From Platycnemis pennipes (Eukaryota; Arthropoda; Insecta; Odonata; Platycnemididae), in NCBI GenBank assembly GCA_933228895.1, contig OW121856.1, forward strand, positions 111,265,027 to 111,329,026: DNA of 64,000 bases. The letters are read 5' to 3'. The notes beneath the pieces are model-generated. The model worked only from the letters and a program-made list of their open reading frames with translations, did not search any database and had not been told where the DNA came from. Shown piece after piece: positions 58,938 to 64,000 of this stretch (the first letter of the stretch is position 1; the number at the start of each line of letters is the position of its first letter). Made by a program: the position numbers and the translations under genes.

Positions 58938-59735
58938 ATCAATGAGAAGTCTTCTGGAGTGAATACCCATGGGAATGAAAGCAACATGCTGCTATTCACA
59001 AATGATAGAGCAGTCATTACAGAGACAGAGAGGGACTTAAAGAAGACACTAGTAACCATGGTAAGGACAATGGCCAGGTACCACCTGAAGATCAATAAAA
59101 AGGTAATGATGTGCTGTCGGAGAGAAGAGACCAAGCCCAATGTAAAATTAAGGAAACAAATGCTTGAGGAGGTGAAAGAACATTGTTATTTAGGAAACCG
59201 AGTAATGAGTGATGGACGAAGCAAGGAAGAAATTGCCAGTAGAATGCCAAGGCGAAGGTATTCTGCCAAAAGAAGAATCTATTTACAGCTGGAAATACAA
59301 GCACAGAAGTCAGGAAACACTACATCAGGAGCATGTTTCTTTATGACAGTGAGGCATGGAGGGGATAACAGCAGTGGATGAAGAAAGATAGAAAAGCATT
59401 CGAAATGTGGTGCTACAGAAGAATGATGAAGATAAAATGGATGAACCGAGTAAGTAACGAGGAAGTCCTAAGAAGAGTGGGAGAAAAGAAAAGTCTTCTG
59501 AAAACCCTAAGAAGAAGACGGGACAACTTAATTGGCCACATCATGAGACATGGTGGCCTGATGAAGACAATTGTTGAAGGACAAGTGAATGGGAAAATGG
59601 CAAAGGAAGGCCTCGTTTGAGTTGAATGGAACAAGGGATGTGAAAGAGAAGAAATGAGTGACTGGGATTAACTGACGGGAGAATTGAGTGGATGGCTGAG
59701 TGAACCAATGTTAGGATCGCTGACCGATGATGATG
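58938..59735 (+). pseudogene. LINE reverse transcriptase C-terminal fragment
   Basis: Two adjacent frames (58959-59381 and 59378-59620) together read as the C-terminal half of a non-LTR ORF2: NMLLFTNDRAVITETERDL, in which the catalytic (F/Y)ADD is changed to FTND, then EVKEHCYLGNRVMSDGRSKE, FEMWCYRRMMKIKWMNRVSN, EEVLRRVGEKKSLLKTLRRR and DNLIGHIMRHGGLMKTIVEG. A short overlap at 59378-59381 marks a frameshift. The tail ends in GATGATGATG near 59735. It is the same family as the fragments at 2887-3091 and 60620-61075. Inactive. Confidence 0.85.
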
Positions 59736-59857
59736 GGTTGCTAATTCATGGCCTGCTATTTTTCTACTGCTATTATTCATTAGCATATGGCAACTGCGAA
59801 TGTTAGAAAGTTGGCTGCTACGTTTTCTACTGCCTGCTACACTGCTTGCCTCCCCTC

Positions 59858-59902
59858 CTTGAGGAATAATGGTTCCAGTAGCTGGAACCATTATTCCTCA
59901 AG
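59858..59902. repeat. Perfect palindrome, 21-bp arms and 3-base loop
   Basis: The left arm 59858-59878 (CTTGAGGAATAATGGTTCCAG) is exactly the inverse of 59882-59902, with TAG between. Such a perfect hairpin may be a transposon foldback junction, a recent inverted duplication, or a cloning/assembly artefact. Confidence 0.93.
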
Positions 59903-60283
59903 ACACTGCTGATCGGTACACTCCAGCTAATGGTTAGCAAGGCACGAGAGAGCGTGCCTGCAGAAGCTATTAATTTTAGTAGAAGCTGTTTATTTTTAGC
60001 AGGAGAGCAGAGTGCATGCACCATGAAGCAGTTGATGTTCGAGGTAACACGAGAGGAGAGCGCACGTGCTGAGAAGCAGCTGGTTTAGCTGTTGAATGTA
60101 GTGGGGGAGCATAAAAACAGTGTGGCAGTTAATTTAAAGAGCAGCATCAATACACATTCACTGCTAGGCTAACTGCAACACAGTCAGGATTGCTCTGGCC
60201 TGCGGGTGGCTGCAGTGTATCGATCTCCCTCACTTTCCAAGGGTTGGCTCCATTCTACTCGGGGTAATAAGTAATTCCAGTCT

Positions 60284-60320
60284 ATCCCAGGGGTGGGGCA
60301 ACCTTCTTCAGAGTACGTGC
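60284..60320. mobile_element. Possible hAT (Charlie-like) terminus
   Basis: CAGGGGTGGGGCAACCTTCT matches the CAGGGGTGGGCAA-type start of several hAT elements. No other end or transposase was found nearby. Confidence 0.3.
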
Positions 60321-60619
60321 CAAAATCTCTAAAACAGAATTTTTCATGTTCCAACCAACTTTTTTTTAGCTTATGTTTTCTTGAAATTTGATTTGTAAGC
60401 GAAAATCTGAATCGTGTGTACCTGACTAAATGAAAAAAATTCAACTTTAAATTCTTTCAATTTCTCTTTGTGTTTGTCAGAGTAGTATTATGGTAGTAGT
60501 TAGTAGTAGTATGGTAGTATGGTGTAAGTTAGGCCTATTCCATTAGAACTTAAAAATTAATGGCCAGATATCAGCTGTAGATAAATAAGAAGACGACTAA
60601 GTTATTGGTGTGCAGTTAG

Positions 60620-61075
60620 AGAGAGGAGGCCAAAACCAATGTTATACCAGGTAAACAGAAGCTGGAAGAGGTGAAAGAGTTCTGTTACCTGGGAAGTAGA
60701 GTAACCAATGATGGACTAAGCAAGAAAGAAATAGTTAGTAGAAGAGCCCAGGCAAAGAGGACATTCTATCAAGAGAAGAATCTACTGACAGCTGGAAAAC
60801 AAGTGTAGAAGTAAGGAAACAGTTCATCAGAAGATACATCTGGAGCATGCTTCTTTACGGCAGTGAGGCATGGACGATGACAGCAGCGGAGAAGAAAAGG
60901 GTGGAAGCATTCGAAATATGGTGCTATGGAAAAGGCAGGCCTCGTATGAGTTATATAGAACAGGTTGTGAAGGATGGAACTACGTCAATATGAGAATAAG
61001 GTTGGCTGATAGAAGAATAGAGTGGAGGGCTGCGTCAAACCAATCCTACGAATGTTGACCAATGATGATGACTTA
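60620..61075 (+). pseudogene. LINE fragment with internal deletion
   Basis: Same family as 58938-59735: it reads KLEEVKEFCYLGSRVTNDGL, KNLLTAGK, MLLYGSEAWTMTAAEKKR and VEAFEIWCYG, then jumps directly to KGRPRMSYIEQVV and ADRRIEWRAASNQS. The block from RRMMKIKWMNRV to GQVNGK (about 130 bases in the sister copy) is missing. Tail: ATGATGATGAC. Inactive. Confidence 0.83.
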
Positions 61076-61241
61076 AAAATTAATAGTTATTTCATGACTC
61101 CGCTAGGATTAGCAGTTGCTGAAATTAGCTGCTAATTTGGGTTAGCAGTAGCTATTAGCAAGTGCTACTAGGAAATAGCAACTTTCCCTCCCCTAATTTC
61201 CACGCAGTTTTCAAAATCAGATCTGTTTATGCATATCCAGT

Positions 61242-63651
61242 AAGGTGGTCCAAAATCGCAAGAAAAAAATAAAAGTTAAAAATGTTCATCTCCACATTGC
61301 TGCCCTTGTTCCACTAGGTAAACTGAAATACCATGCCGAAATTTGGATCAATAAGATGATGTTTAGGGCTCCCTATGATTTGAACGTTTTGAACAAATAA
61401 GCATTTTTTTAGTAAATGCTTCTAAAGTTTGCCATTTACAGGTTCCTGTTAGAAAATTACTGGACTAATGCAATGTACTGTAAATAGACAAGAAGTTTTA
61501 CTTAGTTATATCATTTCTCAATAGATAATAGCACATTCCAGTGTTTACTGAGAAAATATTTCCATAGAACAACACTAGAAAGCAGTAGCAGTAGAGAGCC
61601 TATAGTATTACCTAGGTATTCTCATCAAACTGACAGGCAGATATTCTGTGCCAGCTGTCAGTGTCATTGTCATACTTTGTAAATCTCTATTCTAATACAA
61701 CACAAGGTATATATAATTAATAATACCTAGATTTTAGAATGAATCACACAATATAAAGGTAGAGTAATAGATATTTAAATTGACGTATTTAGTACCTACC
61801 AGAGCTACCTAACTTTTGGAGTGCATGTTTGCTAGGGTTAATATGGTAGATTTGTATCTACCATATTAAATTCATGTGGTAGATCTTATATCTACCATAT
61901 TAAATCTCTTGGTTGCAGGCAGATGTGGCTCAATGGAAAGCCTACTGAGTCACTGCCCAAATCTAGACTTTCAAAACGAAACATGTTACAACGACTTGTT
62001 TTCCACCACATTAACCCAAATTTGGGCTTAAGAAAAGGAATAAGAGCCATTGTTGAGGATGCACTGAAAATTTGGGGTATGGCAAGAATTCCTACTCAGA
62101 GAATAAATGCGATTGAAAGAAAACTTAATAAATTGTACTCAGACAAAATGTGCGGGCTCTAGTATTTGACACAACAGCTGCCAATACAGGCCTGAAGAGT
62201 GGAGTATGTACTATTCTCGAGGAGAGTTTAGGAACTAGTCTTGTGAGGATTCCATGCAGGCAACATGTACTTGAAATCATGTTGTCTTCTTTTTTACCAC
62301 AGCATTTGGAGTTAATGGGGGTCCAGATGTCGCAATATTTAAGCGTTTCCAGAAACAATGGCCTTGTATTGACAAGCTAATATATTCTCAAGGCAGTGAT
62401 GATCTGTATGATTCCAATGAAATGAAAATGTTAAGAGGAGAAATGATGGGATATAATGCTGCTATTTTAGAAGACCCAATTAAGTCAAAGCAGCCTAGAG
62501 ATGATTACCTCGAGCTTTTAAAGTTGTGTTATACCTTTCTTGGTGGTCAAAGTCCTAATTGATCCAAAGAGAAATTCCGAGCACCAGGTGGTTTGCACAA
62601 CGCATGTTGGATGGCAAAGGCTATTTATTCCCTTACAATTTACTTATTTAGAGATCAGTTCACCCTTACAGCTGGAAAAAAAAGGAATCACTGAAGTAAG
62701 CTTGTATGTAGCTCTCTCCTACGGTCGACATTGGAATGAGGCCCCCAAAGCTGAGAAAGCTGTCATGAATGACGCGATTCATTAAAACAAATTGAAGCTT
62801 ATCCCAACTGCAATGTTAAGAAGGCTGCTTTGGTAGCTTTTCAGCGCCATCTGTGGTTCTTTTCAGAGCATTTGGTTGGACTTCCCCTCTTTGATTCCCG
62901 TGTCTGTGACTCTACCAAAGTTAAAATGGTTACCAACCTACAGCGACCACCAAAAGCCAAGGCTCTTACGAGAGTTGAGAGTAAGACATTCAAACATGAC
63001 ACTCCTCGGGAAACATATGTGACAAAGCGAACTGCAGAACTCTTTGACATTCTCCATAAAGATGGGAATGAAAAGGCTGCTTCATTTCTTTGTAAAGAAC
63101 CTAAGTTGTGGGATTCGGATCCTGATTACATACAATTCAAACAGGCTGTTCACAGGATGAAAGTAGTTAATGACTGTGCTGAATTGCCCTGACACGAACA
63201 TTCAATATGTGTATAACCAAGAATGAAGGCCAGTTTCAGTATCTTCTTCGGATTGTTAAATCACACCGAACCAAGTAATCAATTTGTAAGAAGGCGTTAC
63301 TCATGGCTGACGATGATGATGGTAAAGGGGCTTAGTGAAAAAAACATATTATAATCTTGTATTGAACATATCTTTTACCTTTTCATAGACTTATTTATGG
63401 TCACAGTAGATGCATCATGATCATTTAGCATTATTTATGCATTCAGTTATGTCACCATTAAATTTTTTTCATTAAAATACTATTGTGTTAGTTAAAAATC
63501 CACATTCACCCAAAAAGTGCTCAATCATAGGGACCTCTAAATATTAACCAATTTTCCTGAATTTTTTTTCATAGCTTTCTAACACCAATTGAAACAGGGG
63601 CAAGCATGTGGAGCGGGTGTTTAAAAAAAAAATTTTTTTGGACCACCCTAA
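61242..63651 (+). mobile_element. hAT-like DNA transposon with 8-bp target duplication
   Basis: TATCCAGT flanks both sides (61234-61241 and 63652-63659). The ends are inverted: AAGGTGGTCCAAAA on the left and ...TTTTGGACCACCCTAA on the right. The 2.4-kb interior carries a broken plus-strand transposase-like gene. Eight-base duplications are characteristic of hAT-like transposition. The left end may be off by two bases, because the right end reads TTAGGGTGGTCC. Confidence 0.78.
61923..63290 (+). pseudogene. Transposase-like gene of the hAT-like element, frameshifted
   Basis: Blocks in order: KSRLSKRNMLQRLVFHHINP and IWGMARIPTQRIN (61923-62160); VFDTTAANTGLKSGVCTILE with a catalytic-type Asp and then RIPCRQHVLEIML, a C-x2-H motif (62150-62290); after a frameshift, FGVNGGPDVAIFKRFQKQWP, QPRDDYLELLKLCYTFLGG and NACWMAKAIYSLTIYLFRDQ (62300-62670); and AFQRHLWFFSEHLVGLPLFD, followed by RMKVVNDCAELP (62830-63192). 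The D...C-x2-H arrangement recalls the RNase H-like core of hAT transposases. I recognise this as a repeated family in invertebrate genomes but cannot name it. Frameshifts and stops (for example near 62300, 62563 and 62690) show it is not functional. Confidence 0.72.
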
Positions 63652-63659
63652 TATCCAGT

Positions 63660-64000
63660 CATGGAAATATTTTATGGAGTGACATCATCCTCATTTGATT
63701 GTATCATTCCCAGTTCCTTGGGATGTTGAATCTAACTCCCAGGGAACTGTTGTTGTCTTAAACCAAAAATAACTTGGAATAACCATCATAGTGCAAAATT
63801 CAACTGCTTCTGTAACGTTGTTTGCCATCATGTTGATCACATTTTCATGTAAGTTACTTTTGATGAAAGATTTGGCATGTTGTAATTCATATGGTTGAGC
63901 CCTCCAGGTCCTGATTTCCTCTTCATCTCAGAGTTATTCCAATGCTGCTTTGGTGCCATGACGGTCCTTGCTGTCCCAAAGAAATGAGTGGAACTGGATC
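63660..64000. other. Nothing recognised
   Basis: Sequence right of the last element, with no coding domain or repeat seen. Confidence 0.5.

Noticed and set aside
1..64000. CRISPR array, operon or other prokaryotic structure
   Set aside because: No regularly spaced repeats, Shine-Dalgarno-led genes or compact gene order; the window is clearly eukaryotic.

Overview
This is eukaryotic nuclear DNA, most likely from an arthropod (probably an insect). The features that point there are kilobase-scale AT-rich introns with GT/GC-AG junctions, GC-rich CAG-repeat coding exons, a polyadenylation signal, and a dense, decayed load of pogo/Tigger, Tc1/Minos-like, hAT, Harbinger, CR1/Jockey-type LINE and Penelope-like sequence. 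Nothing looks prokaryotic. The species cannot be named from the sequence alone.

The host content is the 3' part of one plus-strand gene: nine exons between 9685 and 56490, then a short 3' UTR with AATAAA at 56813. Splice phases agree across every junction (0-0-0-0-0-2-1-1), which is the strongest support for the model. The visible part encodes about 700 residues of low-complexity Gln/Pro/Gly/His-rich protein. It has a KRRLF motif followed by an acidic patch, a bipartite nuclear-localisation-like segment, an acidic Ser/Asp patch and a PPSY motif, which together suggest a nuclear co-regulator or RNA-associated protein. I do not recognise the gene. Its first visible exon needs an upstream phase-1 exon, so the 5' part lies left of the window or in an exon I could not find.

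Layout: 1-8880 is a transposon graveyard. It holds a pogo-type end, an internally deleted Tigger (1277-2883), a LINE 3' fragment, and a CR1/Jockey-type LINE (about 3570-8878) split by a second Tigger (3694-5588) and by an 852-bp insert (6230-7081). 9685-11167 holds exons A and B around a cluster of CCAAT, CRE, MARE/AP-1 and GGGCGTGG motifs. Intron B-C holds a hAT element (11677-16566) with a Tigger nested in it. Intron C-D holds an 84-bp tandem duplication, several foldbacks, a Harbinger first exon, a 3.4-kb Tigger (23549-26924) and a hammerhead-like motif just before exon D. Intron D-E holds another foldback. Introns E-F and F-G are mostly unique AT-rich sequence. Intron G-H holds a Minos-like Tc1 element with about 230-bp terminal inverted repeats (43834-46728), whose transposase is split by a 983-bp foldback, and a Penelope-like inverted structure carrying two oppositely oriented hammerhead-like motifs. 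Beyond the gene, 58938-63651 holds two fragments of one LINE family, a perfect 21-bp-arm palindrome, and a hAT-like transposon with 8-bp target duplications.

The most interesting signals are the three hammerhead-ribozyme-like motifs, the intronic regulatory cluster, the exon F donor that can be read as GC-AG or GT-AG in the same phase, and the poorly characterised hAT-like element at the right end.
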